DNA of 47,986 nucleotides from Cyanobacteria bacterium RU_5_0 (GTDB lineage Bacteria; Cyanobacteriota; Cyanobacteriia; Elainellales; Elainellaceae): NCBI GenBank assembly GCA_012033255.1, contig JAAUSF010000029.1:1-47986 (forward strand), written 5' to 3'. The position numbers were made by a program, and so were the translations under genes. Below are positions 26,101 through 34,200 of the stretch, piece by piece; position 1 is the stretch's first letter, and each line of letters opens with the position of its first letter. A model generated the notes under the pieces. That model was not told the DNA's origin. It searched no databases and saw only the letters and a list, made by a program, of their open reading frames with translations.

Positions 26101-26469
26101 CTCTTGGGCGGCAGTGGGGACGATCGCCTCAATGGGTATGGAACCATCGTGAATGACATCTCTCAGATTGATACCCTTATTGGTGGTGCAGGAGTAGATC
26201 GTTTTGTCTTAGGTGGTGATTGGGGTGTTTCCTATGTTGAATCCGGAGATGGGTATGCCATTATTCAAGATTGGCAACCCGGACAAGATGTGATTATACA
26301 ATCAAATAATTCTGGTCAATATACGCTGCAAGTTAAGAATGTGATTGGTAGTTCTGCCCCGGATACTGAAATTTATTACTCTGCAACAGGTACTTCTTTG
26401 GGCGATCGAATTGCCATTATTCAAGACTCTACAAACGTAAACATTCCTCGCGATTTTCAGCTTTTTTAA
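23176..26469 (+). CDS. RTX calcium-binding protein 2 with five Calx-beta domains
   Basis: A 1097-residue paralog of its neighbours. It carries the PPC-like N-terminus (1-137), then five tandem Calx-beta domains (about 155-738) each with QFSQA.Y...EG.GT..ITLTRT, GGTAQAG.DY, F..GE..K..SIPI.QD, VE..E.I.FSL and DDD. The shared middle domain (about 742-900) follows, then a short set of RTX nonapeptides and the shared C-terminal domain. Calx-beta domains bind calcium and occur in adhesion proteins. It starts 38 bp after RTX gene 1 with a strong ribosome-binding site, so an operon is likely. No signal peptide; probably type I secreted (inference). Confidence 0.9.
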   Translation: MRDRVGNSIQRAFNLGKPIPEYTTRKEYVGQSDREDVYRFSMNDRYGMTMLLSGVAKNANVGLRLFRMDKNIPNALRRKAFSQLKPNEIRKYLTPIASINAGRTSKPWSQELNAGEYIVQVFNRKKGSRYSLSLRSQRQFDPPSPGTPEPPPAIPIIQFSQAIYRADEGTGTATVTLTRTATDLASSVQVNITGGTAQAGADYNTTNFPFTVEFAAGELRKTVSIPISQDTSVESTESIAFSLTDSTNATIGSINATTLEIRDDDSNPVPLPSIQFSQATYQSNEGAGTATITLTRTASTLASSVQVNITESGTAQAGADYTGSAFPVTVNFTAGETSKTLSIPIVQDTIAEGTESIAFSLSNLSNARIGTTNTTTLRLEDDDSNPVPLPSIQFLQANYQANEGTGSASITLTRTASPLASSVQVSITGGTAQAGADYNPTNFPFTVNFAAGEVSKTISIPINQDTAVESGETIAFSLVNLLNATAGATNTTTLEIIDDDANPVPLPSIQFSQATYQTNEGAGTVNITLTRTASPLASSAQVSITGGTAQAGSDYTNSSFPVTVNFAAGEVSKTVSIPINQDTAVEGTETIGFSLSNSVNATIGTTRTTTLQIADDDTNPVPLPSIQFSQATYQANEGSGTVNITLTRTASTLASSVQVSLAGGTAQAGTDYNGNNFPVTVNFAAGETSKIVSIPINQDSTVEGAETIGFSLSNSANATIGATNATTLRIEDDDTEPIEPNKFGFSGNPNGPTYRFEIDFSKFQDSDPTENRGRFVGAVSSGSISNFNGSGSEDLIYQPGNLVSFKRNTGETVYEAELSTGTVSDEVFYLRFVVPASSNADPDSLANLESAMVNGAVKVLYQAREEAGLNLADNEFFGSPAHNPNAVHSVDLTYTLPAGQQNFTVEGNASGGTGTTNVSQIYVIGNALNNTIIGSNVTTSSGNTIRNNLEGLGGNDNLQGRNGFDELDGGAGNDTLLGGSGDDRLNGYGTIVNDISQIDTLIGGAGVDRFVLGGDWGVSYVESGDGYAIIQDWQPGQDVIIQSNNSGQYTLQVKNVIGSSAPDTEIYYSATGTSLGDRIAIIQDSTNVNIPRDFQLF
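23638..25390. repeat. Five tandem ~351-bp Calx-beta coding repeats
   Basis: Units begin near 23638, 23989, 24343, 24694 and 25045, so the period is 351-354 bp, always a multiple of three. The later units are very similar at DNA level (shared runs such as CCCAGCATTCAGTTCT and CCGATCAACCA), which points to recent unequal duplication. The repeats are contiguous protein domains and not CRISPR. Confidence 0.9.
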
Positions 26470-26505
26470 ATCCCTCAACTTAAGTATTCCAAGGAGGTCA
26501 CGATT

Positions 26506-28050
26506 ATGCGCGATCGGATTGGAAATTCCATCCAGAAAGCACTCAATCTGAATTTGCCTCAAGCAAATCGTCGAGATTCTGTGAACGCCTCTGATTGGGA
26601 TGATGTCTATCGCTTCACTATGCGCGATCGGTATGGTATGACGATGCTGCTGTCTGGAGTCGCCAAAAATGCCTCTGTCGGACTGCAATTATTTCGACTT
26701 GATAAAGGAGTTCCGAAGGCAATTAGTCATAAATCATTCAGAGAACTGAAACCCAAAGATACTCGCAGATATTTAACTCAAGTAGCCTCAATTACGACTG
26801 GCAGAACGAGTCAACCCTGGTCGCAAGAATTGAATGCCGGCGAATATATCGTTCGCGTCTTTCATCGCAAAAAGGGCAGTCGGTATAGCTTGAGTCTAAC
26901 CGCCAATTCGATTTCTACACCTAGCCCCGATCCCAATCCTTCCCCTAACCCTAATCCCTCTCCTTTACCAACTCCTTCACGCCCCGCCCCCGCTCCTTTA
27001 CCAACTCCCAATCCACCTCCAGTACTCACCAATAAGTTCCAATATAGCGGGCAACCAAATGGCAGTACTATTAAGTTTGAAATCGATTTTCTCAAAAATC
27101 AAGATAGTGATTCTAGAGAAAATTTTGGGTTGTTTCGGGGAGCCGTTCTGTCTGGCTATGATGATGGTCGAGATGGGAATAATGGAATACCAATTATCTT
27201 TCAATCGGGCGATCTCATCTCGTTCAAATTTATCGATCAAGATGACAACAAAGACTATACAGAATATCGGGCAAAGCTGTTAACTCAAGATCGATCGCAA
27301 GCGTTATACATTGGAATTAGAGTTCGGGCTGATGTGGCTGATCCGGATTCCTTATCATCGCTGGAAAATGCTATGAAAATTCAGGGAGCCGTTGAGTTAT
27401 TTGGTCGTCGATCGACCGATGGGTTAGATCTAAGAACCATTGATTTAAGCTCTTTAAACAATGAAACATCTAGCTATGTTTTGACTCCTAGTGAAGTCAA
27501 TTACACGATTCAAGAAGGGACAGGAATTGGACTAGGAGAATCCGCAAATTCTGGAGTAATAGGAAATAATCTGAACAATAATCTGATTGGCAATAGTCAA
27601 GATAACGAGCTAGTTGGACAAGACGGCAATGATTTTTTAGACGGCAAAGATGGCAGCGATACGCTAGAAGGTGGCAATGGTAATGACACGCTGACTGGCG
27701 GCAAAGGAAGCGATCGCCTCAACGGTTACGGCACCACAATCACAGACCATTCCCGATTCGACACTCTCACTGGAGGGGAAGACGGAGACGAATTCGTTTT
27801 GGGTGGCTCGTGGGGCGTTTCCTATGTCGAAGCTGGAGATGGATATGCCGTCATTGAAGACTGGCAAAGTACGGATACTATTACCGTTTCGGGAGAGGAA
27901 CGTTTCTACAGGTTGGAGGTTAAAAATGTGATTGGCGGTGCTGCCTCTGACACTGAAATTTACTATTCTAATGGCAACATATTCGATCGCATCGCCATTA
28001 TTCGAGACAATACATTGACTTCTTTCTCTAATTTCAACTTCATCAACTAA
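26506..28050 (+). CDS. RTX calcium-binding protein 3
   Basis: A 514-residue paralog. PPC-like N-terminus (1-130), a Pro-rich linker (about 137-175, made of NPSP/PLPTP repeats), the shared middle domain (about 177-335; KFQYSGQPNG ... EIDFLKNQDSDS), a short RTX block (GQDGNDFLDGKDGSDTLEG), and the shared C-terminal domain (GVSYVEAGDGYAVIEDW ... DRIAIIRD). It begins 36 bp after RTX gene 2, behind the same GGAGGT leader. It is the most diverged and compact of the three. Confidence 0.88.
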   Translation: MRDRIGNSIQKALNLNLPQANRRDSVNASDWDDVYRFTMRDRYGMTMLLSGVAKNASVGLQLFRLDKGVPKAISHKSFRELKPKDTRRYLTQVASITTGRTSQPWSQELNAGEYIVRVFHRKKGSRYSLSLTANSISTPSPDPNPSPNPNPSPLPTPSRPAPAPLPTPNPPPVLTNKFQYSGQPNGSTIKFEIDFLKNQDSDSRENFGLFRGAVLSGYDDGRDGNNGIPIIFQSGDLISFKFIDQDDNKDYTEYRAKLLTQDRSQALYIGIRVRADVADPDSLSSLENAMKIQGAVELFGRRSTDGLDLRTIDLSSLNNETSSYVLTPSEVNYTIQEGTGIGLGESANSGVIGNNLNNNLIGNSQDNELVGQDGNDFLDGKDGSDTLEGGNGNDTLTGGKGSDRLNGYGTTITDHSRFDTLTGGEDGDEFVLGGSWGVSYVEAGDGYAVIEDWQSTDTITVSGEERFYRLEVKNVIGGAASDTEIYYSNGNIFDRIAIIRDNTLTSFSNFNFIN

Positions 28051-28252
28051 GTTCTTGTATTTTGCATGGCTGCTAAGCGCAAAAAGTTTACAGGTAGACT
28101 TTGTATGCGGCATTTCAATGTCTACCCTGGTGATGATCCTTGAAGAAGATATAGCGACAGCCACTTGGGTGAGGACGGAGTGCAGGGGTGGAACTCCTGG
28201 CTGGGGGCTTCGATCCCACCCCCCCTTTAATCCCGATGTCCTAACCTTTATG

Positions 28253-28272
28253 GCGACAGCTATAGCTGTCGC
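28253..28272. repeat. Perfect 20-bp palindrome
   Basis: GCGACAGCTATAGCTGTCGC is fully self-complementary. A direct partial copy, ATAGCGACAGC, lies about 100 bp upstream (near 28151). The 28051-28328 gap between RTX gene 3 and the next gene has no gene that I can support. Confidence 0.7.
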
Positions 28273-28328
28273 TTCAAGACAAAGTTCAGGGAATTCTACA
28301 GAGAGATGACCTAAGAGTTGTTTAATTC

Positions 28329-28745
28329 ATGCCACAACCAGGTGAAGTGCTAATTGCCATCATGAATAATAAACGGGATATGGAGATTGCCCGTGAGCAG
28401 CATTGGTATCGAATTCCGATCGACAGTGGAGAAAAATATCTCAAAAGGTGTTGTTTACCAGAATGGGTGGCGTTTTATCAAACTAAAGTGTTTGGTTGTG
28501 AAGCCTATTCAATCAATTACTATGCCCGCGTTTTGAAGATTCAAATAGTCGATCGCGCTCAACTTTTTCCGGATGAATGTCAGAATGAGAAGAGTCAGAA
28601 ACGATATTATAAATTAGAGTTATCCCCTTTAGAAGAGTTGCCACAACCGATCGTGACTCGCACTCACCGACGTATCGCTTTTATTCCAACTACTCTAGTC
28701 AAACTAACTACAGCTATAGAAATTGAAGATTTATATAGAGTATGA
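28329..28745 (+). CDS. Conserved hypothetical protein (138 aa)
   Basis: I do not recognise this protein firmly. It opens with PGEVLIAIMNNKRDMEIARE and HWYRIPI, has a central WVAFYQTKVFG and YYARVLKI, and ends with a YYKLELSPLEELPQPI segment followed by R-x-R-R-x-x-F. This beta-rich pattern is reminiscent of PUA/EVE-like folds, but that is a guess. It has no membrane segment or signal peptide. There is no clear ribosome-binding site, and the start at ATG 28329 is the only reasonable one. Codon use fits its neighbours. Confidence 0.6.
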   Translation: MPQPGEVLIAIMNNKRDMEIAREQHWYRIPIDSGEKYLKRCCLPEWVAFYQTKVFGCEAYSINYYARVLKIQIVDRAQLFPDECQNEKSQKRYYKLELSPLEELPQPIVTRTHRRIAFIPTTLVKLTTAIEIEDLYRV

Positions 28746-28809
28746 GCAAAACTCCTTGAATTCGGATTCCGTTAGAGGTCAGAAAATAGGTCTTGGAGTA
28801 AGCCGCATT

Positions 28810-29799
28810 CTAGTGTAAAAGCGGCGGTCGATTGAGTGCCAGAAATGCCTCTACTTCAGCTGCCGTGGGTTGAGCCGCGATCGCCCCTGCCCTCGTTGTT
28901 GTCAATGCTCCAACCGCATTTGCGTAAGTCATCATAGTTCGAGCAATGTCTGGATCGCTGAGCGCCTGAATTCCATAGCGGCACAGTTGATGCAAAAAAC
29001 CCGCAACAAAGCTATCGCCTGCCCCAGTCGTTTCTTTTACATTGACCCTGAAAGCAGGAACTTTGCCCTCACTCTCGTTCAGACAATAAGCACAACCCTG
29101 GTTTCCGTTGGTGACGAGTACTCCTTCTACATCACCGAGACGGTAGGCGATCGCGCCTGGATCAGCCGTATCGAACAGCCACTCCGCTTCTTCATGGGAT
29201 AGCTTGAGGAAATCGACCTGTCGAATGATTTGGTGAATCATGGGTTTGGCGGTCTCTGGTTTTGTCCAAAACATCGGTCGCCAGTTCACATCCAGCAAAA
29301 TTTTCAGGTAATGCTGATTGGCAAATTCCAGTGCCCGTTCGATCGCCTGTCGAGTGTCTGGATACGCAAATTCCAACGTTCCCATCACCAGAAATTCAGC
29401 CGTCTTAAAGAGTTCTACGGGGATCAAGGTTGCTTGTAAATATGTATCTGCAAATTCAGTAGTATCTCGTCCAATGAATCCAGCAAAAGAACGATCTCCG
29501 GAGGGCGATCGCAGCACTTCGATCATTCGCGTGGGGGCAGTTGGATGGCGCTGAATTCCAACTCTATTCACACCAATGGTTTCTAGCAATCTAACTAAGG
29601 CTTCTCCCGCCTCATCCTCACCTACACAACCAATGAATCCAGCCGATGTCCCTAGCTTCACTAGCGCACAAGCAACATTGGCAGGCGCGCCCCCTGGATA
29701 TTGAGTCCAGGATTGTACCTGTTCAACGGACGAAGTGGACTGATCGGCTAAGCAATCCCACAAAATTTCACCGATACATAGAACATGGGGATGAGACAT
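28810..29799 (-). CDS. PfkB-family fructokinase
   Basis: A 329-residue sugar kinase of the PfkB/ribokinase family, most like fructokinase. It shows CIGEILWDCLAD at the start, the sugar-binding GGAPANVACAL, the DVNWRPMFW loop, and the C-terminal ATP/anion-hole motif TTGAGDSFVAGF with the catalytic Asp. I start it at ATG 29797-29799; a GTG at 29817 with AGGA close by is a real alternative that adds six residues. It follows the response-regulator gene on the same strand. Confidence 0.88.
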   Translation of the reverse strand: MSHPHVLCIGEILWDCLADQSTSSVEQVQSWTQYPGGAPANVACALVKLGTSAGFIGCVGEDEAGEALVRLLETIGVNRVGIQRHPTAPTRMIEVLRSPSGDRSFAGFIGRDTTEFADTYLQATLIPVELFKTAEFLVMGTLEFAYPDTRQAIERALEFANQHYLKILLDVNWRPMFWTKPETAKPMIHQIIRQVDFLKLSHEEAEWLFDTADPGAIAYRLGDVEGVLVTNGNQGCAYCLNESEGKVPAFRVNVKETTGAGDSFVAGFLHQLCRYGIQALSDPDIARTMMTYANAVGALTTTRAGAIAAQPTAAEVEAFLALNRPPLLH

Positions 29800-29882
29800 A
29801 TGCAAAAACGGTTGCACGAGTTCCTAACTGCTTACAATACCGCAACCGCGCATCTAACGCATCCTACTGCTTCAATCCGCTT

Positions 29883-30689
29883 TCACTGCGAACGACATAC
29901 TGTAATGTCTTGAACCATGCCCTCATAGTAGAGAAGCAGTCTGTTAGCATCTCGAATGGCTCGGATATTTTCAGTAATCCAAATCATGCTGCCGTCTCTG
30001 CGGCGAATTTGGGATTCAAAACCCAAGACTTCATCGTGAAGCTGTAGATGAGCGGTCAGGATGTCCCATCGTTCTGGTTGAAGATATAACTGCTGTTGAG
30101 GGTTCGTTACACTGTTCATTAAATCCTGTGGAGATGAATAGCCGTAAAGACGAGCTAAGGCAGGATTTGCGTCGAGGTAACGTCCATCGGGTGACATCTG
30201 GAAAATTCCTTCGATCGCATGTTCAAAAATACTGCGATATTTTGCCTCCGCTTGCCTCAACTGAGTATTCTGTTCTTGGATCTGCTGCTGCAAGCGCCCT
30301 AAGTTCAGATGAGTTTTAACTCGAACCACAACCTCTCTCAAATGGAATGGCTTAGTTACATAATCAATGCCTCCCACGGCAAACGCCTGTACCTTGTCAA
30401 AAACCTCATCAAAGACACTGATGAAAATGACTGGAATAGACTGAGTATTCTCGTTGGCTTTTAGCTGTCGGCAGACCTCATAGCCATCCACGTCTGGCAT
30501 ACTGATGTCAAGCAGGATTAAGTCAAGTGGCACTGTCCTGGCGATCGTTAGTGCCATCTGTCCGTTGGTTGCCGCCCTCACTTCATACCCCTCGTCTCTC
30601 AGTAGCGTTGTCAGAAGGCGGAGGTTGTTTGGCGTATCGTCTACAACGAGAACACTGCCCTGGTAGATTTTACGTTGGTAGCTATCCAT
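29883..30689 (-). CDS. Response regulator with REC and PAS domains, no output domain
   Basis: A 268-residue protein. The receiver domain (about 12-128) has the acidic pair DD (17-18), phospho-acceptor Asp61 in LLLDISMPDVDG-like context, the Thr/Ser switch in VIFIS and the Lys of TKPF. A coiled linker (130-150) leads to a PAS/PAC domain (about 150-262) ending GMVQDIT. The protein then stops at VCRSQ, where relatives usually continue into a kinase or cyclase domain. It may act through protein contacts, or it may be a truncated gene. It lies just upstream of the fructokinase gene on the same strand. Confidence 0.85.
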   Translation of the reverse strand: MDSYQRKIYQGSVLVVDDTPNNLRLLTTLLRDEGYEVRAATNGQMALTIARTVPLDLILLDISMPDVDGYEVCRQLKANENTQSIPVIFISVFDEVFDKVQAFAVGGIDYVTKPFHLREVVVRVKTHLNLGRLQQQIQEQNTQLRQAEAKYRSIFEHAIEGIFQMSPDGRYLDANPALARLYGYSSPQDLMNSVTNPQQQLYLQPERWDILTAHLQLHDEVLGFESQIRRRDGSMIWITENIRAIRDANRLLLYYEGMVQDITVCRSQ

Positions 30690-30773
30690 ACTGCTAATCC
30701 AGTGCGGTTTTTCTGGCGATCGGTGTTTCTACTCTCTATGTATCCTTCTTTGCTTCCTACTTGGCAGAAAAAA

Positions 30774-30791
30774 AGTGCAAACTTTTGCACT
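30774..30791. promoter_or_regulatory. Possible operator: AGTGCAAA-CT-TTTGCACT
   Basis: A perfect 8-bp inverted repeat with a 2-base spacer, 85 bp upstream of the response-regulator start on the other strand. The size and symmetry suit a dimeric regulator, but no factor can be named. Confidence 0.3.
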
Positions 30792-30965
30792 ATTCAAGCA
30801 TTTCTTAATCTATAAAAAGAGAGGGAAAAGTAGGCAAATTTTCAAGCCATGAGTTTCTCAAAGGTGAGAAAAGTTAGCTTCGAGAAGCTAGATATATCAC
30901 AGATAGTAATGTGGGCATTGCTCACACTACAAAATGGATTTTCGGATAGCCTCTAAATCCAGTCA

Positions 30966-31027
30966 TTGTGAGGTGGTCATCTTGCCCGCCCAGTGTCGAG
31001 AATGGGCGAAACGCCCATCCCACAAGA
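30966..31027. repeat. Palindromic dispersed repeat (family A), copy 2
   Basis: The left arm TTGTGAGGTGGTCATCTTGCCC pairs imperfectly with GGGCGAAACGCCCATCCCACAAGA on the right. It has the same layout as 4145-4204 and 38851-38918. Confidence 0.6.
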
Positions 31028-31278
31028 GCATTACCTGATGATTTTCTTAAACTCCATATAAGGAGGACTTCAAGATTTGGCTACGCTTCCCCCTTGTTAA
31101 GGAAGGCTAGGGAGGATCAATGCAGAGTTAAGAATCACTATAGTTTCTTTACTGAAGCTTTGCTGATAGGGCTAAACCATTGAGCTTTCTATAGCAGCGA
31201 CCGGAGAAACGACATGAGCGAGGTAGTAGTGATTTAGATAGCTCCTTCCTCTATCCTGCTAAGATCACGCCCGTATTT

Positions 31279-34200
31279 ATGGATGGCACTTACAACCCCA
31301 GTCTCATCGTATTGTCTTTTGCAATCACTATATTCACTTTCTACATTGCCCTCAGCATAGCAGGGTCAGGGGCGACATTAGATCAACGATGGCTTTGGCT
31401 GTTAGAGGGAGCCGTGGTAATGGGAGTGGGCAACTGGTTGATACATTTTGTTGCCATACTAGCATTCCGCTTCCTCAAGGCATTACAAGCTAGTGAGCAA
31501 TGGTTCCAGACATGGATTCGAGATCGATCGATCGGTGTATTCTCCTTGAAGATCACCGCCGAAATCATCATCAGCAACCCAACGGCTATTGGGTTACTTA
31601 GGCTGAAAGAAGAAGCTGAAATATATCTAGGGTCTGTTTTAAAAGTTGATTTTTCGTGCGCGAAGCGCACGAAAAATCAACCCTTTCAACCAGTTTTAAA
31701 GCACGTCCTAGTACCTGGGATACGATGGCAGTTTTGGCGGGAGGACGGAACCCCATTTCCAACATCGGAGCGATCTGTGCAGCAGGCGATCGTTCAGTGT
31801 CAACCGATTCGGAGTGTAGCCGTTGGCATTGAATATCCTGAACATCAACAGGGGCAGTGGTTATTAGCGAATGCAGATCCTCAATTCGCTGAAGATGATA
31901 CGGTAGAACAAGTTATCTGTACGTTTAGCAATATTACAGAGCAAAAACAAGCAGAGGTTGCCAAATTGCACCAAATGAAACTAGCGGCGCTCAGAGCCGA
32001 TGTGGGTACAGCCCTGACAGAAGGCGATTCTTTGCAAGATATGCTGAAACAATGTGCGATCGCCCTCCATCAGCATCTTGATGCCGCATTTGCTCGGATC
32101 TGGACATTCGATGAAGCTACACAATGTCTGGAACTGCAAGCTAGTGCGGGAATGTACACTCACCTTGATGGTGCCCATAGTCGGGTGGCGATCGGTCAAC
32201 TAAAAATTGGTTGGATTGCTCAAACCCGCCAGCCTCATATCACGAATCAAGTTGTTGGTGATTCTCGTGTGAATGATCAAGAATGGGCAAAACGAGAATG
32301 CATGGTGGCGTTTGCAGGGTATCCATTGACAATCAGAGATCGTCTTTTAGGGGTGATGGCAATCTTTGCTCGTCAGACTCTACCCCAGGTAACGTTAAGT
32401 GAGATGGCGGCTGTGGCGAGTATGATTGCAGTCGGCATTGATCGAAAGCAAGCCGAAATCGCTTTGCGCCAAAGTGAGGCAACCAATCGTGCTTTGATCA
32501 CGGCAATTCCTGATTTACTACTGCGAATTCGTAGAGATGGAACCTATTTAGGAATTATCAGGAGCGATCGCCTTGCGGTTCATGATCCAAATAACCTGAC
32601 ACTAGGCAGCAATGTACATAATGCCTTACCTCCCGAACAGGCACAACAGCGAATGAATGCGATTCAACACGCATTGCAAACGGGTGAGATGCAGGTTTAT
32701 GAACAACGGCTTATCGTCAATGGTCAATTTCAAGACGAAGAGGTGCGAATCGTTGTAACGGGAGAAGATGAAGTCTTAGCGATTATTCGCGATATCACCC
32801 AGCGCAAGCAAACTGAACGGGCATTGCGACAGATGGCAGAACGAGAGCAGGCGATCGCTAAGATCATCCAGCGAATGCGCCAAACTCTCGATATCGACAC
32901 TATCTTTAGCGCCACAACCGAAGAATTGCGACAGATTTTGAACTGCGATCGGGTAGTCGTTTATCGGTTTAATCCGGATTGGAGTGGAAAGTTTGTATCC
33001 GAGTCAGTTGCCGAAGGTTGGAAAGAATTAATTCAAGAAGTCGCCAACCAACCTGAACTCTCTAAAACTTTAGTTTCTGGGGCAGATTGCACAATCCAAG
33101 CCTTGGATAGCACAGAAATGCTGATTGAGGATACGTATCTTCAAGAAACTCAATGCGGCATTTATCGACAACCCGGCGATTACCGTTGCGTCACTGATAT
33201 TTATCAAGCTGGTTTTAGTACCTGCTATCTTGAATTCTTAGAGCAGTTTCAAGTTCGAGCTTACGTTGCAGTTCCAATCTTTTGTGGCAGTCAACTCTGG
33301 GGGCTTTTAGCAGCTTATCAAAATTCCAATCCTCGCCAATGGCAAGATGCCGAAATTCGGATTGTGACTCAAAGTGGAACTCAGTTGGGCGTAGCGGTGC
33401 AACAGGCAGAACTCTTTGCCCAGACTCAGCAACAAGCTAAAGCACTGAGAGTTGCTAAAGAAGCAGCAGATGCAGCAAATCGGGCTAAGAGCGAGTTTTT
33501 AGCAAATATGAGCCACGAGCTTCGGACTCCTCTCAATGCTATTTTGGGCTTTACTCAGTTAATGAACTATGATGATTCTCTTTCGCTGAGTCATCGACAA
33601 AACATCGATATCATTAATCGAAGTGGTGAGCATCTTCTGAAATTGATTAATGATATTTTGGAAATGTCCAAGATTGAAACTGGACGAACTACTTTAAATG
33701 AAAACAACTTTGATCTGTATCACTTACTTAATAATCTCGAAGAATTGTTCAAGCTTAAAGCCAATTCAAAAGCGATTAATCTTTCCTTTGAGCGGTCTTC
33801 AACTGTTCCTCAATGCGTGAAAACAGATGAAAGTAAATTGCGCCAGGTGTTGATTAATTTGCTCAGTAATGCCGTCAAATTTACTGAGGATGGCAGTGTA
33901 ACGCTGCGTGTGTCGTTGGTCACTGATCGATCGTCACATCCAGAAAACAATCGACAGGCGACAAATGATTTAGAATCAATCACACTTCATTTTGAAGTAG
34001 AAGATACAGGACTAGGAATTGCACCCGATGAAGTAGATAACTTGTTCAAAGCGTTTGGACAAACTCAAACAGGTTTGAAAACCGGGCAAGGGACAGGGCT
34101 TGGGTTAGCCATCAGCCAAAAGTTTGTGCAGTTGATGGGGGGAGAAATCACGGTTAGGAGTGCGATCGAGCGAGGCTCCCTATTCGCTTTCAATATACCG

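Larger units (their letters stand above)
30690..31278. other. Divergent intergenic region with repeats
   Basis: This 589-bp region separates the response regulator (minus) and the hybrid kinase (plus). It contains an 8-bp inverted repeat (30774-30791), a dispersed family A repeat (30966-31027) and, near 31080-31125, CCCCCTTGTTAAGGAAGG-type sequence typical of cyanobacterial dispersed repeats. Short frames inside it are not convincing genes. Confidence 0.5.

Noticed and set aside
28170-28232. tRNA-like T-arm sequence (GGCTTCGATCCCACC)
   Set aside because: No acceptor, D or anticodon arms can be drawn around it.
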